A stretch of DNA of 64,000 nt from Candidula unifasciata. Its lineage: Eukaryota > Mollusca > Gastropoda > Stylommatophora > Geomitridae. Below the pieces are notes generated by a model that did no database searches, had not been told where the DNA came from, and saw only the letters and a program-made list of their open reading frames with translations. This document shows, one piece after another, positions 53,348 to 63,489 of the stretch. The position numbers were made by a program, and so were the translations under genes. The stretch covers positions 62,001-126,000 of the forward strand of contig CAJHNH020002016.1 of NCBI GenBank assembly GCA_905116865.2, read 5' to 3'. Position 1 is the stretch's first letter; each line of letters opens with the position of its first letter.

Positions 53348-54612
53348 ATGTCCACGAAAAACGGAGGAGGAGGAGGAGGATGCCACGTAGACAACGGCAT
53401 TCTTAGAGCCAGGAAAGGTTTGACAGCACTCAAGGTGCTAGCAGCAGCTGATATTGAACAACGTCTACTTTTCCTTCTCTATCAAGGGCTTGTGCTTAGC
53501 GTCATTGACTATGGTCTTGGCCTCCTCACTGTCAGCAAAACCCAGCTAGAAAGACTGGACCGAATACAGAATGAGGCCATGAGACTCATACTCGGCTGCA
53601 CAAAAGACACCTCCTGCAACGCCATGCGTTATATCCTGGGTCTGCCGACTATGACAAGCAGATACAAAGTGGCACAGGTCAAGGTTTACATGAGGGTATC
53701 GGCAGACGTTAACCACCAATTACACAAAGCTATTCACGACACAAAAGGAACGCGCCGCTCTTGGATGGCAAAGGCTGAGGACTTAATCCAGCAGGTATGT
53801 GACCTAGACGTGGTCAGCCACGGAAAAGAATGGACGAATACACCAGTAGACATGCATGGCATCTCTAAGGTTGTCATCACACTCGGTACTGCAGGGATCA
53901 AATTCCTGCGACGGTAGACACAGAAGTAAGGGAACTGATAGATCAGCATTCAGACCCAGAAGATACCATCATCTACACAGATGGATTCGTGAAGCGCGGA
54001 TCAAGGTCAGCATGGGCATACACAGCGCAAAGAAAGGGGAAAACAATACATGAGGACAGCGGCGCTTACCAGACAACCACGTCAAGCATGACAATGGAAA
54101 TAGCCGCTGCTTCTAGAGTTTTAGCATGGGTATCCGAGCAAACCGCCACACAGGTAGTAATTGTCTTAGACTCAATGAATATGCTTCAGAAGATAGCAAC
54201 AGGCAGTATGCGCTCTGAATGGATAGAAAGCATTCGGAAATCGCAATTAACCTCCGTAACCTGGATGTACACACCGGGTTATGCGGGCATGAAGGGAAAT
54301 GAGCGAGCAGACCAACTGGCAAGCACTGCACTAATGATTGCGGGAAAAAGTATGGACAGAGCAGATATAGTCAACGCTGTACGAACTGGGCTAGTGGAGA
54401 ATGAGGAATCCCTGACACTAACACGATTGCGTGACATGGGAGTTAAGCATGGTGATGCACGTCTTTGCCGTCTTCGAGGCCGAGAAAGGAGACAATATAA
54501 CCAGCTTCTCATGGGGACAATTAGTAGAAGTAATTTAGAGTGCTTCGAAGAACTGAGCACGCATGGGTATGCCCAATGTGCAGTGACATTAATTGTGATA
54601 ACAGAACATAAA
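53348..54612 (+). mobile_element. LINE with RT thumb and RNase H, 5'-truncated
   Basis: 53348-53917 reads YQGLVLSVIDYGLGLL, LERLDRIQNEAMRLILGCTK, the thumb after the RT core. After a frame change near 53910, 53917-54600 encodes an RNase H domain: IIYTDG (D), MEIAAASRVLAW (E), VVIVLDSMNML (D) and NERADQLAS (D), then RLRGRERRQYNQLL. All four acidic residues remain. The architecture fits I-group LINEs. No endonuclease or YADD core lies upstream in the window, so it cannot move by itself. Confidence 0.85.
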
Positions 54613-55800
54613 ATAACATCTTAGTCGGAAGTACGAAACCCAAGTTCAAGGTGTCTCCTTCGTGCCAAAGAACTGCATGGCTGTTGGGTGAACAGTCGTT
54701 AACGATGGCAGGCAGGTCGTTGTAGGGGCGACGCCTGCTGGTGGATGTAATGTCCCAAGTCCCTTCCCCAGCTAATAATGAGGGTACTACTGGGGTGACC
54801 GTTTATTAACCCTCATATAATTCTTCCGGTCAAAATGGACGCTAGGTACGGCCACCTTTTTTTATTTTTTTTTAAAGCCGTGGCAAATATTTTTTTTTTG
54901 TCAGACGGTGGCCGTTGCATTTTTGCTCCATTTGTATACTGGAAGGATGTAGTTTCGTCGCCCAGCTTCTGAGTTGAGTGCATGGAGTGACACTGTGAGC
55001 TGCGTTTGTTTTTTGCTGGCATAGGAGCGGAGCATCTGTGGGGTGACCCGTTTGCTATGAAGCTGAAACTAGGATTACCAGATTACCAGATTCAATTGTA
55101 ACCTCTATATTTTTTAATTGTATGAATTATTGTGTTCATTTGTTTGTCAGCATGTTCTCGCTCGTTTGAACTCGGATTCCTTTCAACTGTTTTATCATTG
55201 ATTCCACATTGGTATCCGCTGCTACTAATCAGTGCCTGCTTGAACTGGGTCGCTCTTTGATATTTGGTATCTACAAACGTAGAAGTAATTACACCCAAGA
55301 ATATAAAGTTCAATCGATGTAGTTATAACATCGGAAATTATAAGTATATACAGTTTGGTTGTATATCTAGAGCTGATGCCTATACATAATAAGTGTAGCC
55401 AGTTTTCGCTAACATTTCCTTGTCAGTCAGTGGCAGATTTAGCCGAATTCGAAAACAATTCGATTTTCACTTTTCTTTCAACACTGGCAATCTGGCATAG
55501 AGTGCGAAACATGGCGGTTAGTTGACGCTTGATGTCACACTACATTTGATTTAGGTAAATATCTGGTGTTTTCTCAGTTTGTGTATGGTTAATTTAAATA
55601 TTGGACTTGCCCTAAGTTTATTGATTCTTCTTGAGTTGACCTCGACTCTACAATGAAGCACACATTACAGTTCATTGTACAGTGTGTCAAAGACAAATCC
55701 ATCGGCAATTCAGTCAATTTCAGTCACTCAAGAGTCACTAGCCTAGTGACTAGGGTCGGCGTCTAACGTCTTAGTAGTTAGTGGTCTTTCTTTTGTGTGT
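54613..55800. other. LINE 3' end and intergenic DNA
   Basis: 54613-54805 is probably the 3' UTR of the LINE. TTAACCCTCATATAATTC at 54807 looks like the end of a TTAA-targeting element, but no partner end was found. The rest is unremarkable AT-rich DNA. Confidence 0.4.
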
Positions 55801-55804
55801 GACT

Positions 55805-55915
55805 TTTAGGCAGGCGGCTAGCCGTTCTGCAGAGAGAGAGAGAGAGAGACGGAGCCATATTATTGGATAAACCCGGTGCAGTGAAGTCGATCCTCTCAAC
55901 TTTAACCTTTATCTT
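55805..55915 (+). repeat. Dispersed repeat E, copy 2
   Basis: GGCAGGCGGCTAGCCGTTCT, an expanded GAGAGA run, GGAGCCATATTATTGGA and a TCGATCCTCTCAACT block correspond to 4870-4985. Confidence 0.6.
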
Positions 55916-55965
55916 TTAGTTAGACTACTTTATTATTTTATTATTAATTTATTAATTAATGTTTT

Positions 55966-56913
55966 GGCTCTCCTCCGAACTTCTACCCCCGCATTATGGC
56001 GGCCTGAAATATCCTTACAGGGCTCAGTACAATTAAAAATATGCGAACAAACGAATCGTGACAAAACTAGGATCGGCTCCGTATAGCGAAACAAATGCTC
56101 TAACAGGGTCTCAGCTAGGTACTTTAGTAAAATTTTTAAAATGCCCTCAACACTAATAAAACCAGCACAGTTAGTTAGCTGTAAACAATCTCTTTCCAAC
56201 GGTACCTCATTTAGCCTTGTATGTCATTTCTGAGCTGAGATATGTAGGTTTTTGTGGAGATGAGATGTAAAAAACAGCTGCTAAAACTTGTGTCTGAGAA
56301 ACAAGAAGTTTTCTCTGCGCAACCAAACTGCGCAACTTTCATTTTGGCTTTGTTTTCATTGGACAAGATGGCAGACAATTTTTCTCAGACACAGCCACAT
56401 AATAGCGATTGCCTGAAAAATGTCACTGTGAATCTAAATAGCCACGGACAAGAAAGAAATTTTATACACAAATGTAAAATTGGACGGAGAATTCAATTAT
56501 AACTAGCATTACCATGTCTGGTAACAGTTAAAGCCTAAAGCCAACTTTGAATACTTATCGCTATTTTCAATCAAACTGATGTAACAGAAAAACAGAGGAC
56601 GTCCGGCTGTCGTAGATATGCGCTGTTAATCGGGTTCGTTCCCGCTGTTTTCAGCTGTTTATAGCTGGTGAAAATCACACCAATCGCAAAATTTCATGAG
56701 AGATTAAGACCCGTCCCGAAACCCCAGTCGACATTTCTCAAACAAGTTTCAAACGGTTTCTGTGGTAACAGAAATTGCCAAAAAGACCGCAAATTGTCGA
56801 AACTGTAGTCGCTAGTCTCAGCGATATGTTAATTGTGTCACCGGAATAGGACTGAGCCCAGTAAGGATATTTTTAGACGCCATAATGACAGGGTAGAAGT
56901 TCGAAGGAGAGCC
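55966..56913. mobile_element. Inverted-repeat element with ~63-bp termini, host of nested repeat F
   Basis: GGCTCTCCTCCGAACTTCTA at 55966 is matched inverted by TAGAAGTTCGAAGGAGAGCC ending at 56913, and the match continues for about 63 bp to GGGCTCAGT / ACTGAGCCC. Without the 699-bp insertion the element is about 240 bp. No coding frame; target duplication unclear. Confidence 0.85.
56116..56814 (+). mobile_element. Repeat F copy 2, 8-bp target duplication, nested
   Basis: Collinear with 45618-46313. GTCTCAGC flanks at 56108-56115 and 56815-56822. It sits inside the inverted-repeat element and interrupts a CTAACAGGGTCTCAG motif typical of the neighbouring foldback family. Confidence 0.9.
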
Positions 56914-56920
56914 ATCTTTC

Positions 56921-57280
56921 GGCTATCTTCTGAAAAACGGTCCCAAATTATCGAGGCAAAAAATATACCCTAACAGAGCCTCAGTCACGTGTCAATTGCG
57001 CACTTCCCTACAACTTAAATTGTGCACTTCCGGCAATTTCCGTCACCGCAGAGAGTATCCCTAGATGGCTGGGACTCATGAGCAGCAAATCCCGCATTTC
57101 CTGCAGCCACCTTCATTTTATTTGCTTGTGAGCCCCAATCCACGCCGCTCATGCAGCGTGGGGAATACTCTCGGCAGTGGCGGTACACTCCCCAGAAGTG
57201 CGCAATTGACACGTTACTGAGGCCCTGTTAGGGTATATTTTCTGCCTTGATAATTTGGGACCGTTATTTGGAAGATAGCC
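56921..57280. mobile_element. Foldback element 1
   Basis: Ends GGCTATCTTCTG and GAAGATAGCC, with arms extending over about 150 bp (GGTCCCAAATTATCGAGGCA; ATATACCCTAACAG; CACGTGTCAATTGCGCACTT and their inverted partners). The centre holds GATGGCTGGGACTCATGAGC and GCTTGTGAGCCCC. No coding frame. Confidence 0.9.
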
Positions 57281-57345
57281 GGTTCGCCTTTGCCTTTGGT
57301 TTCCCTTTATTTCCTTGGTCCAGTTGAGTTCAACAAAGATTAAGA

Positions 57346-57674
57346 AGCTATCTTCTGCCGCCACCGCCAAAAGTATCTCCGACGCCGCTACGCATGGTGT
57401 GGATTGTGGCTATACTAGATGGCTGGGGCTCACGGGCAAATAAAATGAAGGAAGCTGCAGAAGATGCGGTAGCTGCTGCTCGTGAGTCCCAGCCATATAG
57501 TTTAGCCCCAATCCACGCGGCGTGTACCTGATTTGGAGATACTCTCGGCGGTGGCAGTAATCGCTAGGAGAGCGCAATTTAGGTCGCCGAAAGTCCGCAA
57601 TTGTATGTGACTGAGGCCTTGTTAGGGTATATTTTCGGCCTCGGTAATTTAGGACCTTTATTCGGAAGATAGCT
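57346..57674. mobile_element. Foldback element 2, left arm shortened
   Basis: Same family. Left end AGCTATCTTCTGCCGCCACC joins directly to the inner arm; right arm complete to GAAGATAGCT. Centre arms GATGGCTGGGGCTCACGGGC / CTCGTGAGTCCCAGCCAT. Confidence 0.8.
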
Positions 57675-57680
57675 GTTTTA

Positions 57681-58084
57681 GGCTATCCTCCAAATAGAGG
57701 TCAAAAATATACCCTAACAGGGCCTCAGTCACATGTAAATTGCTGACCTCTTTTCGGCGACTACACAGCATACCGCGGAAAAGCTTCCGCCAAATTAAAG
57801 TCACTCCTGAGAGTATCTCCCGCGCCTGTATGTGCGGAGCGGGGCTAAAATAGATGGCTAGGCCTCACAAGCAGCGGCTTCACATCTCCTGCAGCTTCCT
57901 TCATTTTATTTGCTCGTGAGTCCCAGCCATCTAGTTTAGCCCCACTTTGCCATAGCGGCGGGAGATTCTCTTGTCGGTGGCCGTATAGTCACTGGAAAGA
58001 GGTCCGCAATGTACATGTGGCTGAGGCCCTGTTAGGGTATATTTTTGGCCCCTATAATTTGGGACCGTTATTCAGAGGATAGCT
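57681..58084. mobile_element. Foldback element 3
   Basis: Ends GGCTATCCTCC and AGAGGATAGCT; arms include AAAAATATACCCTAACAGGG, CCTCAGTCACATGTAAATTG and CCCGCGCC/GGCGGGAG. About 404 bp, with only a short central loop. Confidence 0.9.
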
Positions 58085-58089
58085 AACAT

Positions 58090-59050
58090 TTATTATATTT
58101 TTTTCCACTTCAATATATTTTTTCAATTTCATACCTGTCTTCACATTCTGGCCGAGCCATTTGGGAGGTTCATTGCTGCAGATACTCATCTCCATTTATT
58201 CTGTGGGTAATTCTCTTTCCAGTTGGTGGCTCTAAGTGTTTGCAGATCTGCCTGTATACTGTTTATCTAGCCTTATTTTTCTACCTCATGGTCTGTGACC
58301 ATTTTTAACTCCTTTGTGTCAAGTTTTTACAAACCTATCACTGTATCAGCTAACATGTTATGTGTCTTTCATGCATAGTTTGGTCACGGTGATTAACTTT
58401 GTTGGTTTTCTAAAGTCCTTCATAGCATTCCATCAACTGTTTTTATGTAGACCATCATGTGACTTTTTAAAACCCCTAAAATACATTATTTACATCTCTT
58501 CTAACTTCCAAAATTTGCTCTGCTATTTGCCGTAGAATGAATATCTTATCTACTGTTAATCTGTTCAAACTCACACTATAGTCACCCAGTATATCTTTAA
58601 CATATGGTTTTAGCCTAGTTAGCACTAAAGACCCAATGGTATCTTAACTTATAGCTTATAGATAATAGTAATATTCCTCTATCTATAATTTTCACATGCA
58701 TACTTGCTCCTTTCTTAAAATTGGATATTAATAACAACTCTTTCCACCCATGGGGTAATGTCTCCCTCTTCTTCATAACTAGTTTTATTCATTCATATAT
58801 CTTTAAATGTAATGATGAACACTTTTTAAAAAATAAGTTGAGCAGCAGTTCCATCAGCTCCAGTTGCCTTATTATTTTTCAGCTGTGTTATGACATACAG
58901 TACATCTTCATTATTTGGTACACATGTTAGATCTCTTCCTATGGAAAAGTATTTAGTGTAGTTTCACAATCTAATAATTCAGCAATGTGTGCGGATTCCT
59001 TCCATCTGTTACATATTTCGTCATTGTTATCATGTTTTCATTTTGATCAT
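58090..59050. other. AT-rich intergenic DNA
   Basis: No supported gene, splice-flanked exon or repeat family was recognised. Short open frames here have no recognisable motifs. Confidence 0.4.
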
Positions 59051-59054
59051 TTAA

Positions 59055-59713
59055 CCCTACCAGACCTGAGGCCCTGAACATAACTGTACCTATAACGTGA
59101 ACTCCTGGGCATTACTGCGAAAAACCATAAAATATTAGTTACATGCAAACGAATATGATGAAACTTGGAGACATAGGCTTACTTTTTATCTAGCGCCAAT
59201 ATTCCACCTTTGTGTGCGAATCCACTCATCAGGATCAATTTTGTTTCACATAGTGAACACCAGATGTTGCCGTTTGATGGACACACTCCCTTCTCCTACT
59301 GTCAATCTATTTCAAGATTTATAATTTTCAAGATTTTTCTCATCATTCGCGCTCTCACTGACAGTGTCACTTCAAGAACGTATTCTTTATGAAATTATCA
59401 CCCCGCAGAGTCTAAATAAACCAAAGTATTGATCACCTGTTGGACTGTGAAAAACCTAGAACTTGGTTCATCAGCCGCCCGTTTCATTGTGAATTTTCAG
59501 AATTTGTCCTCGTAAAACAACACAAATATAGTCCAAACACATGCAGGCAGACATTTGCAGTGTCTAACAAAGAGGATTGATAACGATTGGGTGTTTATTT
59601 TTAGTCAGTGACGCATCTTTTTCCTGTACTACGCAAAAAGCCAAAAATTAGGGCCAGCAGTATAGCGTCAGGTTAAGAAATTCCAGGAAAATCGGGCCAG
59701 CGGTCTGGTAGGG
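59055..59713. mobile_element. piggyBac-like MITE, TTAA flanks
   Basis: TTAA at 59051-59054 and 59714-59717. Perfect 12-bp terminal repeats CCCTACCAGACC, continuing after three mismatches with GCCC. TTAA duplication and a CCC start are hallmarks of piggyBac-type elements. No transposase frame is present in the 659 bp. Confidence 0.88.
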
Positions 59714-60280
59714 TTAAATCATATATGCTGTGTTGATGCTGTAATTTTACAGCTTTCATTTCTTTAAAAAAATTTCTGGCTTTGTTGTTCTGTGAGTTGG
59801 CTTCCACATCACTGACAGTATTGTTAATGCATTCTCACATTTGCTGCCTGACTATTTTTCCCAAGTATAAGACAATCCCGTATAAAAGATGCACCTTGTT
59901 TTAGGACTGGGAATTAGGTGCAAAAAATATTGTATGAAGAAATAAATTTAATGAATGTACGTTTTATTCATTATAGAATCCAGGAAACTCCTCACCACTG
60001 TCAAAACGCTCATGAATATGTAAACTGGATAACTTCTAGCTGTATGAAAATCTTTTCTGAGACATTTAAGGGCAAAGGGTAATATAATGTAACAAGTGCA
60101 AAACATTAAGCGCAAAAACTATTACAGCAGAAAAGAACTTCTAATTTAATTCTCTCTCCCCATTTCATGTCAACCCGACCCAGCATTCCCAAACGAGTAT
60201 ACAGAATATTTTCTAGCAAATCACTTGGTAGAAATCTACCATTATATAAGATGCAAACTGTTTTAGACCTTATATTTTTG

Positions 60281-60590
60281 GGGGCCGCTTTAGCGCAATC
60301 GATAGGAGGCTCCCTTTCATTCAAATCCAGCTGTGATTCACTCCAGCCCGAAAACCGGGCGGTTTCCGGGGTTCACCCAGACTTTAGGAAATGGGTACCA
60401 GAGTTGACAGTCTTGGGGAAAATGGAGGAACGTCGCTGTAGCTACGGAGTTGCATGCAGACGGCGACACAGGCGGGCAGTTTTTTTATCAGCTGTCCGTA
60501 CTGGTGGCAGAACACTTATGGTTTTTAACCGTGTGCAGTGACACTGGTTCACATCTCCCGACTTGACCTTTACCTTTATTTTTTTTTTAA
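60281..60590 (+). repeat. SINE-C copy (tRNA-derived)
   Basis: Head GGGGCCGCTTTAGCGCAATC (box A-like), TTCAAATCCAGCTGTGA (box B-like), then body blocks CGGTTTCCGGGGTTCACCCA and GTAGCTACGGAGTTGCATGC, and a T-rich end. Matches 43783-44093 inverted. Confidence 0.85.
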
Positions 60591-60619
60591 ATAAGTGTGT
60601 CCTATACTTGAGGTTTCTT

Positions 60620-61199
60620 ATACTTCTTATCCAGTTTTTGTAGCTTCTTGACATTCTATCTATATTTGTCTTTATTTAGTATGTTGCAGATATCATTTAG
60701 CCACATTAGCCAGGTTTTTTCTAAGTTACTGCTTCTTCGCATTTTTTTTAATCGAACCCTTTGTTCTTTCTGTTTCTTGTTGCTAAAAGATTTAATTAAT
60801 TTTTATGAAATCCAAACGTGCCTTGTCATTCTTCTTTTGTGGTTGTGCAGAAGAGGGCGTTGGCCGATAAAGTTTTAATGTAGATTAGATTGTGCTTTGA
60901 CCTTTTTTAAAATTGTGCTTACACATAGTCAACATGTGCAAGCCATTTGTTATGATACAGTTATACATTTGTGAAATTGAGCTTACACAAATGCTAGATT
61001 ATGTAAATTATCCACATTGTATTTGACTGCGCTTACACATCTGTGAGGTTATGCTTTTGCATCAGATTGATATATGCTTGCACATGTATCAACAGTGTAA
61101 ACGAATTGACTAGATTACACTTGTGTATTTGTCCATAGTATGTTACATGGCATATCTATATGAAGTTTTTAACCCAGTGTTCACTCTCTGTGTCTTCAG
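60620..61199 (+). other. 5' flank or intron of the zinc-finger gene
   Basis: AT-rich, with a degenerate recurring GCTTACACAT block (about 60918, 60982, 61028, 61078). It ends in a splice-acceptor-like TCTCTGTGTCTTCAG at 61185-61199. Confidence 0.45.
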
Positions 61200-61253
61200 A
61201 AATACATCCTTATTCTCTTGGCATCCCTGGCTCTGTAGAGGAAACATCCAGAA

Positions 61254-63092
61254 ATGGAGAAGGATGAGATGGGTGAGGGTTTAGACTTGGGGCTGGTCAA
61301 ACAAGAACCATCTGATGAATTTGGTGAGGACAGTAGCTTGGAAGACACTGAACAAATGTCAGAGCCAAACAGCACAGACTCAGAATCATCTGAAGATGAA
61401 ACATCTCACGAAGAAACTTCACTTGATGATAGTGAAATAAATAGTTATACGTCTGAAAAACCCGAGCATTCTTCCCACATATCACAGAGCGTATTTCCTA
61501 TGTTTGAAAGTGATCAAAAACTACGTCCTACTCATGAACACTATCAGTCAAATCATGGGGAAACTCCACTGGAACATTCACACATTTCTGGGATATCTCT
61601 TGATCACGCATCTGGTTCTGCTAATTCTAATCACCAGAGAAATCAAGCAGGAGACACATCAAAAGCGTCTAGTGTTTGTGCTTCCACGGCCAGTGTAGAA
61701 AAATATATAAATATACATAAAATGTTGCATGCAGGGGGTAGGTCTTACATGTGTGATGTCTTTGGAGCATCTTGCATTGACACTGACACTCTGAAGTACC
61801 ATCATAGGGCACATGCAGTAAGGACTATGTTCAAGTGTGAGGATTGTGCTGTAACGTTTACTAGAATTAGTCATCTGAACCTAAACAAGACATCACATGC
61901 CGCGGAGAAGCTTTGTAAATGTGGTGTTTGCGGTGCATTGTTTTCTATAACCGGCAATCTGAAACATCACAGGAGAAGGCACACTGGAAATAGACCTTAC
62001 AAATGTGATATTTGTGGTACATCTTTGACTAAAGTCAATCGTCTTAAACTAATCAAGAAACCACACACTGAAGAGAGACCTTACAAGTGTGATGTTTGTG
62101 ATGCAGCTTTTACTCTAGGTCGCTATCTAAGACAGCACAAGAGAATACATACAGGCGAGAGACCTTATAAATGTGATGTTTGTGATGCAACTTTTGCTGG
62201 AAATGGTGTTCTTAAACGACACATAAGAACACATACAGGAGAGAAACCTTACAAATGTGATATTTGTGATGTTTCTTTTATTGAAGCTGGTAATCTTAAA
62301 CGACATATAAGAACACATACTGGAGAGAAACCTTACAAATGTGATATTTGTGGATCATCTTTTGGTAGAAATGGTGATCTTAAACTACATAAGTTAACAC
62401 ATTCAGGAGAGAAACCTTACAAATGTGATGAATGTGAGGCAAGCTTTACTCAGAGTAGTAATCTTAAAATACACAAGAGAAAACATACAGGAGAGAAACC
62501 TTACAAATGTGAAATCTGTGGTGCATCTTTTGTTGGAGACGGTTATCTTAACCGACACAAGAAAATACATACAGGCGAGAGACCTTACAAGTGCGATATT
62601 TGCAATGCATCTTTTGTCGAAGCCGGTACTCTCAAACGCCACAAAATAACTCACACGGGAGAAAAACATTATAAATGTGATGAGTGTGATGCATCTTTTA
62701 TTACATTTACTCATCTGAAACAACACACGCGAACACATACAGGAGAGAAACCGTACAAGTGTGATATTTGTGGCGTATCTTTCGCTCAGAGTGGTCACCT
62801 TCAAGAACACAAGAGGAAACATACGGGGGAGAAACCTTACAGGTGCGATGTTTGTGGTGTTGGCTTTACCGGAGGGGGTGTTCTAAAACGTCATCAAAGA
62901 ACACATACTGGAGAGAGACCTTACAAATGTGATGTTTGTGATGCAGCGTTCACCAGAGTTAGCATTCTTAAAAAACACCAAAGAAAACATACACAAGAGA
63001 AACCTCACAAATGTGTTGACTGTGGTGAAATATGTGGCGGATCTTGCAAAATGCAAGTGGACGCTTGTAAGGAAGAGACTTCACAGATTTGA
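61254..63092 (+). CDS. C2H2 zinc-finger protein, 612 residues
   Basis: A probable nuclear DNA-binding transcription factor; target unknown. Residues 1-145 are acidic and Ser-rich (KQEPSDEFGEDSSLEDTEQ), with no KRAB, SCAN, BTB or ZAD domain recognised. Fingers run from about 166 to 595, mostly joined by TGEKPY/TGERPY linkers. Twelve are canonical (C-x2-C-x12-H-x3-H). Three N-terminal ones are degenerate: CDVFG lacks the second Cys, and two others have Asn or Ile at the first His. The last, HKCVDCGEICGG, lacks both His. A candidate acceptor at 61198-61199 and an in-frame TAG six codons before the ATG indicate that the whole coding region lies in one exon after 5' UTR exon(s). Decayed finger sequence follows the stop. 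Orthology cannot be assigned because fingers of this type are common. Confidence 0.92.
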   Translation: MEKDEMGEGLDLGLVKQEPSDEFGEDSSLEDTEQMSEPNSTDSESSEDETSHEETSLDDSEINSYTSEKPEHSSHISQSVFPMFESDQKLRPTHEHYQSNHGETPLEHSHISGISLDHASGSANSNHQRNQAGDTSKASSVCASTASVEKYINIHKMLHAGGRSYMCDVFGASCIDTDTLKYHHRAHAVRTMFKCEDCAVTFTRISHLNLNKTSHAAEKLCKCGVCGALFSITGNLKHHRRRHTGNRPYKCDICGTSLTKVNRLKLIKKPHTEERPYKCDVCDAAFTLGRYLRQHKRIHTGERPYKCDVCDATFAGNGVLKRHIRTHTGEKPYKCDICDVSFIEAGNLKRHIRTHTGEKPYKCDICGSSFGRNGDLKLHKLTHSGEKPYKCDECEASFTQSSNLKIHKRKHTGEKPYKCEICGASFVGDGYLNRHKKIHTGERPYKCDICNASFVEAGTLKRHKITHTGEKHYKCDECDASFITFTHLKQHTRTHTGEKPYKCDICGVSFAQSGHLQEHKRKHTGEKPYRCDVCGVGFTGGGVLKRHQRTHTGERPYKCDVCDAAFTRVSILKKHQRKHTQEKPHKCVDCGEICGGSCKMQVDACKEETSQI

Positions 63093-63235
63093 TGTCTGTG
63101 TGCCACTGTTATTGAAGCTGCTGTTCTGAAATGCCATAGGATACACACAGTACAGCATGTTTACACACAGGATGTTTTTAGTGCTTCTTTCTTGGAAGTT
63201 ACTTATCTCAAGCATCATATATGAAACAAATATAG
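63086..63235 (+). pseudogene. Relic zinc fingers beyond the stop
   Basis: In frames other than the main ORF, the sequence still reads RFDVC, VIEAAVLKCHRIHTV and DVFSASFLEVTYLKHHI, the finger pattern with lost cysteines. The ancestral array extended at least two fingers further. Confidence 0.7.
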
Positions 63236-63296
63236 GAGAAACTAACATGAATAAGGTGTGTCCTAGATAAGCAGTTTGGTATTTCAAAGAGCTCAC

Positions 63297-63310
63297 ACAT
63301 ATATTAAAAA
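63297..63310 (+). terminator. Possible polyadenylation signal of the zinc-finger gene
   Basis: ATTAAA near 63302, about 210 bp after the stop codon, is the nearest variant signal. Weak call without transcript data. Confidence 0.3.
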
Positions 63311-63489
63311 TACCTAATTGATGTGATGATTGTTGTAATGACTGAAGATGACTACATTAAACACCATGCATGATCTTTTTGGTGTCTTTTAGTCAAGATA
63401 GTTCAATTATCAAGTCCTAAGAGAGCACATACATTAGAGCTGTTTAACTAAGTTTACTCAGGGGCCAGAATCTCAAATGAGGATGATCA

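Noticed and set aside
54807..54840. TTAACCCTCATATAATTC as a second TTAA-type element
   Set aside because: No matching inverted end was found downstream or upstream in the window.
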